Source: Oleisolibacter albus (GTDB lineage: Bacteria; Pseudomonadota; Alphaproteobacteria; Azospirillales; Azospirillaceae). Taken from it: a DNA stretch of 64,000 nt. The stretch spans positions 91,155 through 155,154 of the forward strand of contig NZ_QGNJ01000009.1 in assembly GCF_003336875.1 (NCBI RefSeq), read 5' to 3'. Positions 1 to 8,386 of the stretch are shown piece after piece. Positions within the stretch are counted from its first letter, which is position 1; each line of letters begins with the position of its first letter. The translations under genes and the position numbers were made by a program. The notes under the pieces were generated by a model. It was given only the letters and a program-made list of their open reading frames with translations, was not told the DNA's origin and made no database searches.

Positions 1-753
1 CCGCCCGGCGAAGCCCAGGGCGATGCGCTTCAGCGGCTGGCCTTCGGCCCGCTCCAGGAAGCCCGGCCCCCAGGCGATGTCGAATCCGCTGTTGGACGGG
101 CGGAACGGGGCCAGTCCGACGCCCCGGGCCTGCACCAGCGGCGCCCAGCGCCCGTCCGATCCCAGCCGCGGCCAGCTGGCGCCGCCCAGCGCCAGCACGG
201 TGGCCAGGGGCTGCACCTCCACCCGCCCCGACGGCGTGTCGAAGCACAGCCGCCCGGCTTCGTCCCAGCCGCTCCAGCGGTGGCGGAGGAACAGGCGCAC
301 GCCCTGGGCCGCCAGCCGGGCCAGCCAGGCCCGCAGCAGCGGACTGGCCTTGAACCCCTCGGGAAAGACCCGGCCGGAGGAACCGACCAGGGTGGGCACA
401 CCCAGGCCGGCGCACCAGGCGCGCAGATCGGCAGGGGAGAATCGGGCCAGCAGCCGCTCGAACAGCGGGCGGGCGGCGCCATAGCGGGACAGGAAACGGT
501 CCAGCGGTTCGGAATGGGTGATGTTCAGCCCGCCGCGCCCGGCCATCAGGAATTTACGGCCGGCGGAGGGCAAGGCCTCGTAGACGTCGACGCCGCGACC
601 GGCGGCGGACAGGATCTCGGCGGCCATCAGGCCGGCCGGGCCACCCCCGATGATGGCGATGCGGGAGGCGGCGGTGTCTCTGCCCGCGGCAGCGGCCGAA
701 GCGGGATCGGCGGGTTGCACGGGTGCAGATGGGAGCGAATCGGTCTGGGTCAT
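1..753 (-). CDS. HI0933/TIGR03862-type FAD flavoprotein, C-terminus cut by window edge
   Basis: The reading frame stays open from an ATG at 753 to the window edge, giving the first 251 residues. After a loose Ala-rich leader of about 30 residues comes a dinucleotide-binding strand with the motif IIGGGPAGLMAAE (glycines 36-41). It is followed by GRKFLMAGRGGLNITHS, the second conserved block of the HI0933-like family (also annotated as aminoacetone oxidase-like flavoproteins). The family binds FAD, but its physiological substrate is poorly defined. The gene stands alone and faces out of the window; the 147 bases separating it from the chemoreceptor-like gene hold no other feature I can support. 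The family call is firm; the start is the first good ATG, and the C-terminal half cannot be seen. Confidence 0.85.
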   Translation of the reverse strand, partial: MTQTDSLPSAPVQPADPASAAAAGRDTAASRIAIIGGGPAGLMAAEILSAAGRGVDVYEALPSAGRKFLMAGRGGLNITHSEPLDRFLSRYGAARPLFERLLARFSPADLRAWCAGLGVPTLVGSSGRVFPEGFKASPLLRAWLARLAAQGVRLFLRHRWSGWDEAGRLCFDTPSGRVEVQPLATVLALGGASWPRLGSDGRWAPLVQARGVGLAPFRPSNSGFDIAWGPGFLERAEGQPLKRIALGFAGR

Positions 754-900
754 GGCCGGCAGACAAGCATGCCGGCTTCCCGGGTGCAAACGGATCTGCG
801 CACCCCGCGGCGCACAGCCAACCGGCGCGGCACCGCTGCCGGCCGCAGGCGGACGGCCGGCCCCGCCCCGAGGCGGAGGGCCGGCCGTCACAAGGCCGCA

Positions 901-1266
901 TCAGGCGTTGGTGATGGCCCGCTCGACCAGCTGGCCCAGATGCTGGGTGCGCTTGGTCAGGCTCTGCAACACCGAGGAGATCTCGGCGGTGGCCGCCGCG
1001 GTCTGACCCGACAGGTTCTTCACCTCGCCGGCGACGACGGCAAAGCCCTTGCCGGCCTCACCGGCACGGGCCGCCTCGATGGTGGCGTTCAGCGCCAGCA
1101 GGTTGGTCTGCTTGGCGATGGCATCGATCTGCTGGGCGACGGTACCGACCTTTTCGATTTCGGCGCGCAGACCTTCCAGCTCGCGGCTGATTTCCTGCAA
1201 CGCCGAGGCCAGCTCGGTCTTGGTCACGGAGGTCAAATTCGAGGTCGGTTCATGCCCGTATCGCAT
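901..1266 (-). CDS. minimal soluble methyl-accepting chemotaxis signalling protein
   Basis: This 121-residue protein consists almost entirely of the chemoreceptor signalling hairpin. The conserved tip is visible as [20 protein letters not shown] followed by [14 protein letters not shown], which in full receptors binds CheA and CheW. There is no transmembrane segment, no HAMP domain and no recognisable sensor domain; the N-terminus is a short predicted coiled coil. Full receptors are usually 400-700 residues, so this is either a naturally minimal cytoplasmic signalling module or the surviving 3' end of a decayed receptor. No sensor-domain remnant can be read in the bases upstream of its ATG. 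No che genes are nearby. The domain call is firm; function as a free-standing unit is inference. Confidence 0.8.
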   Translation of the reverse strand: MRYGHEPTSNLTSVTKTELASALQEISRELEGLRAEIEKVGTVAQQIDAIAKQTNLLALNATIEAARAGEAGKGFAVVAGEVKNLSGQTAAATAEISSVLQSLTKRTQHLGQLVERAITNA

Positions 1267-1447
1267 CGCCTAACACCTGCGGTTGAAAGATTATTCCGGA
1301 CGCTGCCCCGATCCGGCGGACCGGGGCACCTCACCGGTCATACCACAAATCAGTTGCGACATTCGTGACGTTTTTCACCCCGCGCGCCGGACCGCCCACC
1401 CCCGGCCACAGGGCCGGGAGCGGATCGGACCGGGAGCAGACGGAGGG

Positions 1448-3025
1448 TCAGAAGGACAGTTCCTTGGCACGGACCACGCTGGGCAGGGCGCGGATGGTCT
1501 CCAGCAGGGCATCGCCCATCTGCTGGTCGACACTGACCAGGGCGATGGCATTGGCCCCCGGCGCCGTGCGGCCCAGATGGAAGGTGGCGATGTTGACGCC
1601 GGCATCGCCCAGCGCGCTGCCCAGCTTGCCGATGAAGCCCGGCTTGTCCTCGTTGCGGATGAACAGCATGTGCGGCGTGACCTCGGCCTCGATCGGCACC
1701 TCCTCGATCTCCACCAGCCGGGGCTTGTCGCCGCCGAACAGGGTGCCGGCCACGGCACGGGTGCGGGTCTCGGTGGTGACGATGACGCGGACCAGGGTCT
1801 GGTAATCGCCGGCGCTCTCGCGCTTGGTCTCGCTGACCTTGATGTCGCGCTCCTTGGCGATGACGGGCGCGTTGACCATGTTGACCGACTCCATCAGCGG
1901 CCCCAGCAGGCCCTTCAGCACGATGGCGGTCAGCGGCCGGGTGTTGAGATCGGCCACCTGCCCCTCATACTCGATGGTCACGGCCTTGATGCCGCTCTCG
2001 GTGATCTGGCCGGCGAAGCCGCCCAGCTGCTCGGCCAGCTTCATATAGGGCTTCAGCTTCGGGGCATCCTCGGCCGACACCGACGGCATGTTCAGCGCGT
2101 TGACCACGGCGCCCTGCATCAGATAGTCCGACAGCTGCTCGGCCACCTGCAGCGCCACATTCTCCTGCGCCTCGGTGGTGCTGGCGCCCAGGTGCGGGGT
2201 GGCGATGACCTTCTCGTTGCCGAACAGCGGATGGGCCTTGGCCGGCTCCTCGGCGAACACGTCCAGCGCGGCGCCGGCCACATGGTCGGCATCCAGCGCC
2301 GCCTTCAGCGCCTCTTCCACGATCAGGCCGCCGCGGGCGCAGTTGATGATGCGCACGCCCTTCTTGGTCTTCGACAGGGCCTTGGCGTCCAGGATGTTGC
2401 GGGTCGCCTCGGTCAGCGGCGTGTGCAGGGTGATGAAGTCGGCCCGGCGCAGCAGCTCGTCCAGCTCCACCTTCTCCACGCCGATCTCGGTGGCGCGTTC
2501 CGGCGACAGGAACGGGTCGAAGGCCACGACCTTCATCTTCAGGCCGATGGCGCGGTCGGCGACGATGCTGCCGATATTGCCGCAGCCGATGATGCCCAGC
2601 ACCTTGCCGTACAGCTCCACGCCCATGAAGCGGTTCTTCTCCCACTTGCCGGCATGGGTGGAGGTGTTGGCGGCCGGGATCTCGCGCGCCAGGGCGAACA
2701 TCATGGCGATGGCGTGCTCGGCCGTGGTGATGGAATTGCCGAACGGTGTGTTCATCACCACCACGCCGCGGGCGGTGGCGGCGGGGATGTCGACATTGTC
2801 GACGCCGATGCCGGCGCGGCCGACCACCTTGAGGTTGGTGGCGGCGGCCAGGATGTCCTTGGTCACCTTGGTGGCCGAGCGGATGGCCAGGCCGTCATAC
2901 TCGCCGATGATGGCCTTCAGCTCGTCGGGCTTCAGGCCGGTCTTCACATCGACCTCAACGCCGCGCTCCTTGAAGATCTCGACGGCGCGGGGGCTCAGGC
3001 TGTCGGAAATGAGAACCTTGGGCAT
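1448..3025 (-). CDS. serA: D-3-phosphoglycerate dehydrogenase
   Basis: Oxidises 3-phosphoglycerate to 3-phosphohydroxypyruvate with NAD+, the first step of serine synthesis. At 525 residues it has the long type I layout: catalytic and NAD-binding domains (NAD motif GIIGCGNIG, glycines 147-152), an intervening allosteric substrate-binding domain and a C-terminal ACT domain (from about residue 450, EDKPGFIGKLGSALGDAGVN) that usually senses serine. The catalytic triad of the 2-hydroxyacid dehydrogenase family is present as Arg231, Glu260 and His278, with the spacing of the characterised enzymes. I chose the ATG at 3025 because an AAGGAG ribosome site lies just upstream and the protein begins with the typical MPKVLISD. 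It lies downstream of serC on the same strand with a 144-base gap, so the two are probably co-transcribed. Confidence 0.97.
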   Translation of the reverse strand: MPKVLISDSLSPRAVEIFKERGVEVDVKTGLKPDELKAIIGEYDGLAIRSATKVTKDILAAATNLKVVGRAGIGVDNVDIPAATARGVVVMNTPFGNSITTAEHAIAMMFALAREIPAANTSTHAGKWEKNRFMGVELYGKVLGIIGCGNIGSIVADRAIGLKMKVVAFDPFLSPERATEIGVEKVELDELLRRADFITLHTPLTEATRNILDAKALSKTKKGVRIINCARGGLIVEEALKAALDADHVAGAALDVFAEEPAKAHPLFGNEKVIATPHLGASTTEAQENVALQVAEQLSDYLMQGAVVNALNMPSVSAEDAPKLKPYMKLAEQLGGFAGQITESGIKAVTIEYEGQVADLNTRPLTAIVLKGLLGPLMESVNMVNAPVIAKERDIKVSETKRESAGDYQTLVRVIVTTETRTRAVAGTLFGGDKPRLVEIEEVPIEAEVTPHMLFIRNEDKPGFIGKLGSALGDAGVNIATFHLGRTAPGANAIALVSVDQQMGDALLETIRALPSVVRAKELSF

Positions 3026-3169
3026 GGGGAAACTCCTTGGCGGAACCGGCGCCGCGCGCAGGCCAGGGGCAATGAAGGGACCCAGGACTGCGGGCACACG
3101 GCATCTGTTGCGGGATAGCGGGAGGGGTGTCGGGGTCGCCGCTGGCTCACCCCGACCGGGGGACGCAGA

Positions 3170-4330
3170 TCAGCCGGCCTTCACCTGGGCATAGGCCCAG
3201 TCCAGCCAGGGCAGCAGGGCGGCCATATCGGCATTCTCCACCGTGGCGCCGCCCCAGAGGCGGATGCCCGGCGGGGCGTCGCGGTAGGAGCCGGCATCGA
3301 GGGCCACGCCCTCCTTCTCCAGCAGCGACGTCACCTTCTTGGCGAACTCGGCCTGGGCCTCGGCCGGCAGAGCCGTGACCGCGGGGTCCACGATCTTCAG
3401 GCAGATGGAGGTGCAGGAGCGGGTCTCCGGCGTCTCCGCCAGGAAATCGACCCAGCCGGTCGCGGCCACCCAGTCGGCGATGGTCTTGAGGTTCGCCTCC
3501 GACCGGGCCTTCAGCCCCGCCAGCCCGCCAACCGACTGGGCCCAGGTCAGCCCGTCGATGGCATCCTCCACCGCGATCATCGAGGGGGTGTTGATGGTCT
3601 CCCCCTTGAAGATGCCCTCGGAGATCTTGCCGTCCTTGGTCATGCGGAAGATCTTCGGCAGCGGCCAGGCCGGCTTGTAGCTTTCCAGCCGGGCCACGGC
3701 GCGCGGGCTCAGCACCAGCATGCCGTGCGCGGCCTCGCCGCCCAGCACCTTCTGCCAGGACCAGGTGACCACATCCAGCTTGTGCCAGGGCAGATCCATG
3801 GCGAAGGCGGCCGAGGTGGCGTCGCAGATGGCCAGCCCTTCGCGGTCGTCGGCGATCCAGTCGCCGTCCGGCACGCGCACGCCCGAGGTGGTGCCGTTCC
3901 AGGTGAAGACCACATCACGGCTGAAATCCACCGTGGACAGGTCGGGGATCTTGCCATAGCCGGCGGTCAGGGTGCGGACATCGGCCAGCTTCAGCTGCTT
4001 GACCACGTCGGTGACCCAGTCCTTGCCGAAGCTCTCCCAGGCCAGCATGTCGACGCCGCGGGCGCCCAGCAGCGACCACAGGGCCATCTCGACCGCACCG
4101 GTGTCGGAGGCGGGAACGATGCCCAGCCGGTAATCGGCGGGGATGCCCAGAATGTCCTTGGAGAGGGAGATCACCTGCTCCAGCTTGGCCTTGCCGGGCT
4201 TGGAGCGGTGGGAACGGCCGACCAGGGCACCCTTGAGTGCCTCGATGGTCCAGCCCGGGCGCTTGGCGCAGGGGCCGGACGAGAATTGCGGATTCGCGGG
4301 GCGAACCGCGGGCTTCGGCAGAGCCAGCAT
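3170..4330 (-). CDS. serC: phosphoserine aminotransferase
   Basis: Transfers the amino group of glutamate to 3-phosphohydroxypyruvate, the second step of serine synthesis; the same enzyme acts in pyridoxal phosphate synthesis. The 386-residue sequence matches the alphaproteobacterial form, with N-terminal [15 protein letters not shown] and the segment [16 protein letters not shown] carrying the expected PLP-binding lysine (Lys194), plus Asp170 in ICDATS to hold the pyridine nitrogen. It sits directly before serA, so the pathway's first two activities share a transcription unit. A good sigma70-type promoter and a GC-rich hairpin lie upstream and are listed separately. Start and family are secure. 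Confidence 0.96.
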   Translation of the reverse strand: MLALPKPAVRPANPQFSSGPCAKRPGWTIEALKGALVGRSHRSKPGKAKLEQVISLSKDILGIPADYRLGIVPASDTGAVEMALWSLLGARGVDMLAWESFGKDWVTDVVKQLKLADVRTLTAGYGKIPDLSTVDFSRDVVFTWNGTTSGVRVPDGDWIADDREGLAICDATSAAFAMDLPWHKLDVVTWSWQKVLGGEAAHGMLVLSPRAVARLESYKPAWPLPKIFRMTKDGKISEGIFKGETINTPSMIAVEDAIDGLTWAQSVGGLAGLKARSEANLKTIADWVAATGWVDFLAETPETRSCTSICLKIVDPAVTALPAEAQAEFAKKVTSLLEKEGVALDAGSYRDAPPGIRLWGGATVENADMAALLPWLDWAYAQVKAG

Positions 4331-4354
4331 ATGGCTATTCCTTCCAGAATAGTA

Positions 4355-4376
4355 GCGCCCCGTTGGGGGGGCGTGA
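4355..4376 (-). promoter_or_regulatory. GC-rich hairpin in the serC leader, possible serC RNA motif
   Basis: The leader between promoter and start codon can fold a stem of CGCCCC against GGGGCG around a short loop. Alphaproteobacterial serC genes are known to carry a conserved leader RNA (the serC motif), and the position fits. I cannot confirm the covariance pattern by eye. Confidence 0.35.
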
Positions 4377-4386
4377 CCCGCCGCCG

Positions 4387-4415
4387 ACAGTAGGGGAAGT
4401 CGCCCCCCCGGTCAA
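4387..4415 (-). promoter_or_regulatory. predicted sigma70 promoter of serC-serA
   Basis: On the minus strand TTGACC (4410-4415) and TACTGT (4387-4392) are separated by exactly 17 bases. The predicted transcript start would lie about 50 bases before the serC ATG, leaving room for the hairpin at 4355-4376. Confidence 0.6.
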
Positions 4416-4501
4416 TTGCCGCACCCCCCGCGCCGATCAGATTTCTGCCCTGCAGACTCCGCAATGGAAAGAATATTAGCAATTCCGCGGAAACGCCCCG
4501 C

Positions 4502-6277
4502 TCAGGCGGCCATCGGCACCAGCGACCGGTCCACCAGGCCGGACTCCAGCATGGTGTTGCACAGGCCGAAGAAGGCGTCACGGCGGGCCTGGACGCTGGT
4601 GAAGCGCTCCAGATAATGCAGGATGAACTCCGGCCGCTTCAGGGCCTGGGTCAGCTGGTCGGTGGCCAGCTGGCGCGCCCGCCCCTCGGGCAGGCCGGGG
4701 CAGAGCCGCAGCAGCGCCAGCATGCGGTCGGTGAAGGCCAGGGCGGTGTTGGCCAGGATCTCGGCCCGGATCAGCTCGAACAGGGCCGAGTCCAGAATCT
4801 CCAGCATCTCCCGCCGGGGCACGGCCGGCAGGTCCGCCGCGGCCAGACGGCTGGCCAACCCGGCCAGCGGCTTGATGGCCTCCATGCGGTTGCCCTGCTC
4901 GCGCACGATATCCTCCGGCGCCACGAAGGGGCGGAGATAGGGCATCAGCTTGGCCTTGGCCGCCTCGCCCGGCGTCTCCGCCGCCAGATCCAGCAGCAGC
5001 TCGGCCCGGCCCAGGATGGTGCGGACCGGGGTCACCAGATCGGACACCGCCTCCGGCTGGATCAGGCGGCCGGCACGGACCGACAGGGCCTCGACCACCT
5101 CCTCGTCCTCGGCCAGCGACGGATCATGGCGGCGCAGATGCGCCAGCACCTGGGCCGTGGCCCGCATCTCGTCGCGCAGCCCGCCGTTGCTGCCCAGCGG
5201 CAGCCGGGCATGCAGATGGCGCAGCAGCCCATGCCGCAGCTCGGCCAGGGTGCGCGGCAGCACGCCCGCCGCCAGCAGTGTCGACAGACATTTCACCCCG
5301 GGCGGCAGCGCCGTGCCGCCGCCGCCCAGATGGCCGGCATGCAGGTCGATGGCGTTCAGCACCAGGGCCAGCCGCGTCTGCTGTTCGCCCGCCAGCGCCT
5401 TCAGGGCCGAGGGTGAGGCCAGGATCTCCGCGGCCAGACTGTCCAGCACCCGCATCTCGCGCACGGTCAGCGTGCGCGACCACAGCCGGAACAGCCGGTC
5501 GAGCTTGTCCACCCAGGTGGTGGCCGGAGCCAGATGGGCGGCGACGGCACGGAACAGGGCACGGACCCCGGCCTCGCCCGCCGGCAGGGCCGCCGACAGC
5601 GCCGCCAGCCCGTCGGCCGGGATGGGCGGCGGCGCCCCGGCCCGCGCCGCGGCGTTGAGACCGCCCAGCCCCGCCTCGATGACAGCCAGCAGTGCCTTCA
5701 TGCGGGCCGCCGCCGTCTGCCGTGTGCCGCGGACCTGCAGGCTGGCGATGCGTTGCAGCGCGCCCTGCAGCACGGTGCCGGCGCTGTCCAGGGCGCGCGC
5801 CGGCACCTCGTAGCTCAGCACCTCCAGCGGCGTGACCCGCTGTTCATCGAGATAACGGCCGAGAAAGGACCGCATCAGCTGGCGGGCCGCGTCGCTCAGC
5901 AGATCCTCCGGCCCGTCGCACCAGGACACGTCGCGGCCCGGATGGGCCACGGCCAGCGGGTCCGTCTCCTGCACGCCGGGGCGCAGGCGCTTCGACAGCG
6001 TCACCACCGTGCGGAACCCGTGATCGACATAGTCCAGACGGCGCACCACCCGCACCCCGTCCACCTCGTTGCGCTGGGCCAGCAAGGCCCCCTGCCGCTC
6101 CAGCGCGTGCAGGCCGGCATGCTCCTTCACCAGCAGCCATGCATCCCCGTGCAGGCTGTGCAGCTCGTAGACGGTTTCCACCCTGCCGACCAGGGTCGCA
6201 CGATCAAAATCCAAAGTCGGAGTCCCAGGCAAGGGGCCACATTCACCTACAAAGGCATGCAGCGTGGATCGCCGCAT
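4502..6277 (-). CDS. conserved-looking protein of unknown function, 591 aa
   Basis: A long, well-formed coding frame (ATG at 6277) with strong GC bias at third positions and no recognisable catalytic motif. The protein is Leu/Ala/Arg-rich and predicted mostly alpha-helical, with no signal peptide or membrane segment, so it should be cytoplasmic. The first 100 residues look more beta-rich (RATLVGRVETVYELHSLHGD) than the rest. It ends about 170 bases before the serC start and points the same way as serC, but the serC promoter lies between them, so they are probably separate units. Similar large hypothetical proteins occur in Azospirillum-like genomes as far as I can judge, but I do not recognise a named domain. 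Confidence 0.7.
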   Translation of the reverse strand: MRRSTLHAFVGECGPLPGTPTLDFDRATLVGRVETVYELHSLHGDAWLLVKEHAGLHALERQGALLAQRNEVDGVRVVRRLDYVDHGFRTVVTLSKRLRPGVQETDPLAVAHPGRDVSWCDGPEDLLSDAARQLMRSFLGRYLDEQRVTPLEVLSYEVPARALDSAGTVLQGALQRIASLQVRGTRQTAAARMKALLAVIEAGLGGLNAAARAGAPPPIPADGLAALSAALPAGEAGVRALFRAVAAHLAPATTWVDKLDRLFRLWSRTLTVREMRVLDSLAAEILASPSALKALAGEQQTRLALVLNAIDLHAGHLGGGGTALPPGVKCLSTLLAAGVLPRTLAELRHGLLRHLHARLPLGSNGGLRDEMRATAQVLAHLRRHDPSLAEDEEVVEALSVRAGRLIQPEAVSDLVTPVRTILGRAELLLDLAAETPGEAAKAKLMPYLRPFVAPEDIVREQGNRMEAIKPLAGLASRLAAADLPAVPRREMLEILDSALFELIRAEILANTALAFTDRMLALLRLCPGLPEGRARQLATDQLTQALKRPEFILHYLERFTSVQARRDAFFGLCNTMLESGLVDRSLVPMAA

Positions 6278-6326
6278 GCCGACAGGTGGCCAGTCTGGCG
6301 CAGACCGCTTCCCCGGGTAAACCGAT

Positions 6327-6341
6327 TAATCCTTTCGATTA
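6327..6341. promoter_or_regulatory. inverted repeat TAATC-N5-GATTA upstream of the 591-aa gene
   Basis: A perfect 5-bp dyad sits in the only AT-rich stretch of the 90-base gap before the gene starting at 6277. It could be an operator or part of its promoter; no protein can be assigned. Confidence 0.25.
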
Positions 6342-6367
6342 GGTTACAACGATGCAAAAAACCGGTT

Positions 6368-6859
6368 TCAGATCGTCGATGGTGCCCCGCCGGGCCGGAC
6401 CATGACCCGGGCCGGATTGGTCAGCGGGCCGAAGCCGAGGCGGGCGTACAGCAGATGGGCGTCACGGGTGAACAGCATCCAGCGCCGCAGATCCTGCAGA
6501 TCGGGATGGGCCAGGGTGCAGGAAACCAGCCAGCGCCCCAGCCCCCGGCCCCGCGCCGTCTCGACCACGATGACGTCGGCCAGATAGGCGAAGGTCGCCC
6601 GGTCGCTGACGACGCGGCAATAACCGCACTGCACCCCGTCGGGGGCGTAGAGGCCGAAGGGGATGGAATGGCGGGCCGCCCGCTCCACCCGCGCCCGCTC
6701 CACGCCCGGCGACCAGTAGCTGGCAGCCAGGGCGGGATGGATGACGTCGAAATCCAGCCGCGCCGGGTCGGTGGAGACCACATGCCCGTCGTCGCGGGTC
6801 CAGGCCGGCACCGGCCCGTCCCCCGGATCGGCCGGATCGGGAACCGGCCGCTCAGACAT
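6368..6859 (-). CDS. GNAT family N-acetyltransferase
   Basis: A 163-residue GCN5-related acetyltransferase. The acetyl-CoA binding motif A is clear in ADVIVVETARGRGLGRWLV (RGRGLG pyrophosphate loop), followed by the C-terminal LLYARLGFGPL segment typical of the fold. Substrate is unknown. Its ATG overlaps the end of the phzF-like gene by 8 bases, so it is the last gene of a three-gene operon GNAT-PhzF-GNAT. No close relation to antibiotic-modifying subfamilies is visible. Confidence 0.88.
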   Translation of the reverse strand: MSERPVPDPADPGDGPVPAWTRDDGHVVSTDPARLDFDVIHPALAASYWSPGVERARVERAARHSIPFGLYAPDGVQCGYCRVVSDRATFAYLADVIVVETARGRGLGRWLVSCTLAHPDLQDLRRWMLFTRDAHLLYARLGFGPLTNPARVMVRPGGAPSTI

Positions 6860-7664
6860 GGATGTGCCCGTCGAGATAGAGCACGGCCCGGCCGCCGATG
6901 CGCACCCGGTCGCCGGCCAGGGCGCAGCGCAGCCGGCCGCCGCGGCGGGACAGCTGCCGTGCCTCCAGCGTGGTCCGGCCCAGCCGCTCCGCCCAATAGG
7001 GGATCAGGGTGCAGTGGGCGGAGCCGGTCACCGGGTCCTCCGGAATGCCCCGGCCGGGGGCGAAGAAGCGGGACACGAAGTCGATGCCGTCACGGTCATC
7101 CGTGCCGGCTGGGGCGGGTCCGGGTGCGGTGACGATGGCCATGCGGTCCAGCCCGGCCACCACCGCCATGTCCGGCGCCAGCCCCGCCACCTGCTCCGCC
7201 GTCTCATAGACGACCAGATAATCCCGCGCCGCCAGCACCGCCTGCGGCGCAGGGCCGCCCAGGCCCCGCAGCAGCGCCTCCGGCGCCTCGACCCGGTGCG
7301 GCGGCCGGGCGGGGAAGTCCAGCGTCAGCACATCGCCCGCCGCCGTCACCCGCAGCTCGCCCGCGCGCTGGGTGCGGAAGCGCAGATCGGTCGTGCCCGG
7401 CGCCAGAATGGTGCTGATGACATGGGCCGTCGCCAGGGTGGCGTGGCCGCACAGATCCACCTCCACCGACGGCGTGAACCAGCGCAGCCCCCAGACCCCG
7501 TCCCCTTCCGCCACGAAGAAGGCGGTTTCCGACAGATTGTTCTCGGCGGCGATGGCCTGCATGGTCGCGGCCGGCAGCCAGTCCGGCAGCGGCACCACCG
7601 CCGCCGGATTTCCGGCGAACACCCGGTCGGTGAAGGCGTCGACCTGATAGAGCGGCAAGCGCAT
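6852..7664 (-). CDS. PhzF family isomerase/epimerase-like protein
   Basis: The protein starts LPLYQVDAFTDRVFAGNPAA, the hallmark N-terminus of the PhzF/DapF-fold family, with the catalytic Glu in ENNLSETAFF (about residue 45) and the later GRGIPEDPVTGSAHC signature. True PhzF isomerises a phenazine precursor, but no other phz genes are here, so the substrate is unknown; many family members are annotated only as isomerases. I chose the ATG at 7664 rather than an upstream TTG because GAGG lies six bases before it. It follows the upstream GNAT gene by 8 bases. Confidence 0.9.
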   Translation of the reverse strand: MRLPLYQVDAFTDRVFAGNPAAVVPLPDWLPAATMQAIAAENNLSETAFFVAEGDGVWGLRWFTPSVEVDLCGHATLATAHVISTILAPGTTDLRFRTQRAGELRVTAAGDVLTLDFPARPPHRVEAPEALLRGLGGPAPQAVLAARDYLVVYETAEQVAGLAPDMAVVAGLDRMAIVTAPGPAPAGTDDRDGIDFVSRFFAPGRGIPEDPVTGSAHCTLIPYWAERLGRTTLEARQLSRRGGRLRCALAGDRVRIGGRAVLYLDGHIHV

Positions 7665-7672
7665 GGCGATCC

Positions 7673-8194
7673 TCAAAGGCTGGTGAAATCGAAGGCGTTG
7701 TCCAGCGGGGCCAGACCCACATGGGGATAATAGCTCCGCGCCGCCGGGGCGGAGAGCAGCAGGCAGCGCACGGGCTGACCTGCACCGGCCGCGGCCCCGT
7801 CCGCACCGGTTTCGCTGGCCGCGGTTTCGCTGGCCGGGGTCCCGCCGGCCGTGGTCCCGCTGGCCGCATCGCGCGTCAGACGCATCAGCTGCCGGCCGAT
7901 GCCGCGGCCCTGCCAGGCACGATCGACCGCCAGGTCCGACAGATAGCAGCAGAAGGCGAAGTCGGTGATCGCACGGGCGACCCCGACCAGGTGCCCGCCG
8001 GCGCGGGCGGTCACGATCAGGTCGGCCTGGCGCAGCATGCGCTCGATCCGGGGCCGGTCCGCCACCGGCCGCCGCGCCGCCAGACCGGAGCGCTCCAGCA
8101 GGTCGATGAACGACGCCGCCGTCAAACCGGGCTCCAGACCGTACTCAAGGACGGACGGCGCCGTCTCGTCCGCTCCCTCGCCCAGGGTTCCCAT
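7673..8194 (-). CDS. GNAT family N-acetyltransferase with a repetitive Ala/Thr/Glu insert
   Basis: First gene of the GNAT-PhzF-GNAT operon (173 aa). Motif A reads YLSDLAVDRAWQGRGIGRQL with the QGRGIG acetyl-CoA loop, and the C-terminus SYYPHVGLAPLDNAF fits the fold. Between them, roughly residues 120-140, is a low-complexity insert rich in Ala, Thr, Glu and Gly encoded by imperfect 15-base repeats (around 7790-7860), not expected in the fold core. The ATG at 8194 is preceded by GGGAGG at five bases. It is divergent from the MocR-type regulator, which is a natural candidate to control it. Confidence 0.88.
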   Translation of the reverse strand: MGTLGEGADETAPSVLEYGLEPGLTAASFIDLLERSGLAARRPVADRPRIERMLRQADLIVTARAGGHLVGVARAITDFAFCCYLSDLAVDRAWQGRGIGRQLMRLTRDAASGTTAGGTPASETAASETGADGAAAGAGQPVRCLLLSAPAARSYYPHVGLAPLDNAFDFTSL

Positions 8195-8386
8195 GATCCC
8201 TCCCGCGGGCATCACGCCCGGATTGTCCGCATACAATAGCGAAACATCTGGCAGGCAATGCCTTGCCGATACGATACAATGCCGGTACATTCCATGCCTT
8301 GCACCGTCAACGCCGACATTGTCGCGGTGACATCTGCCTCTCCCCACGGCATCCGCCGGACCTGCCCGCCTGCAACGGCCCAGAGC
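8195..8386. promoter_or_regulatory. divergent control region between the GNAT operon and the MocR-type gene
   Basis: This 192-base region holds a perfect inverted repeat GGCAA-N4-TTGCC at 8254-8267 and two copies of ATACAAT (8231-8237 and 8274-8280). A plausible plus-strand promoter for the regulator is TTGCCG (8263-8268) with TACATT (8286-8291) at 17-base spacing, so the palindrome overlaps its -35. MocR proteins commonly bind repeats in such divergent regions; assignment here is inference. Confidence 0.5.

Noticed and set aside
1401..1418. CCCGGCC/GGCCGGG hairpin after serA as an intrinsic terminator
   Set aside because: The stem is good but no T-run follows on the minus strand, and such stems are common by chance at this GC content.
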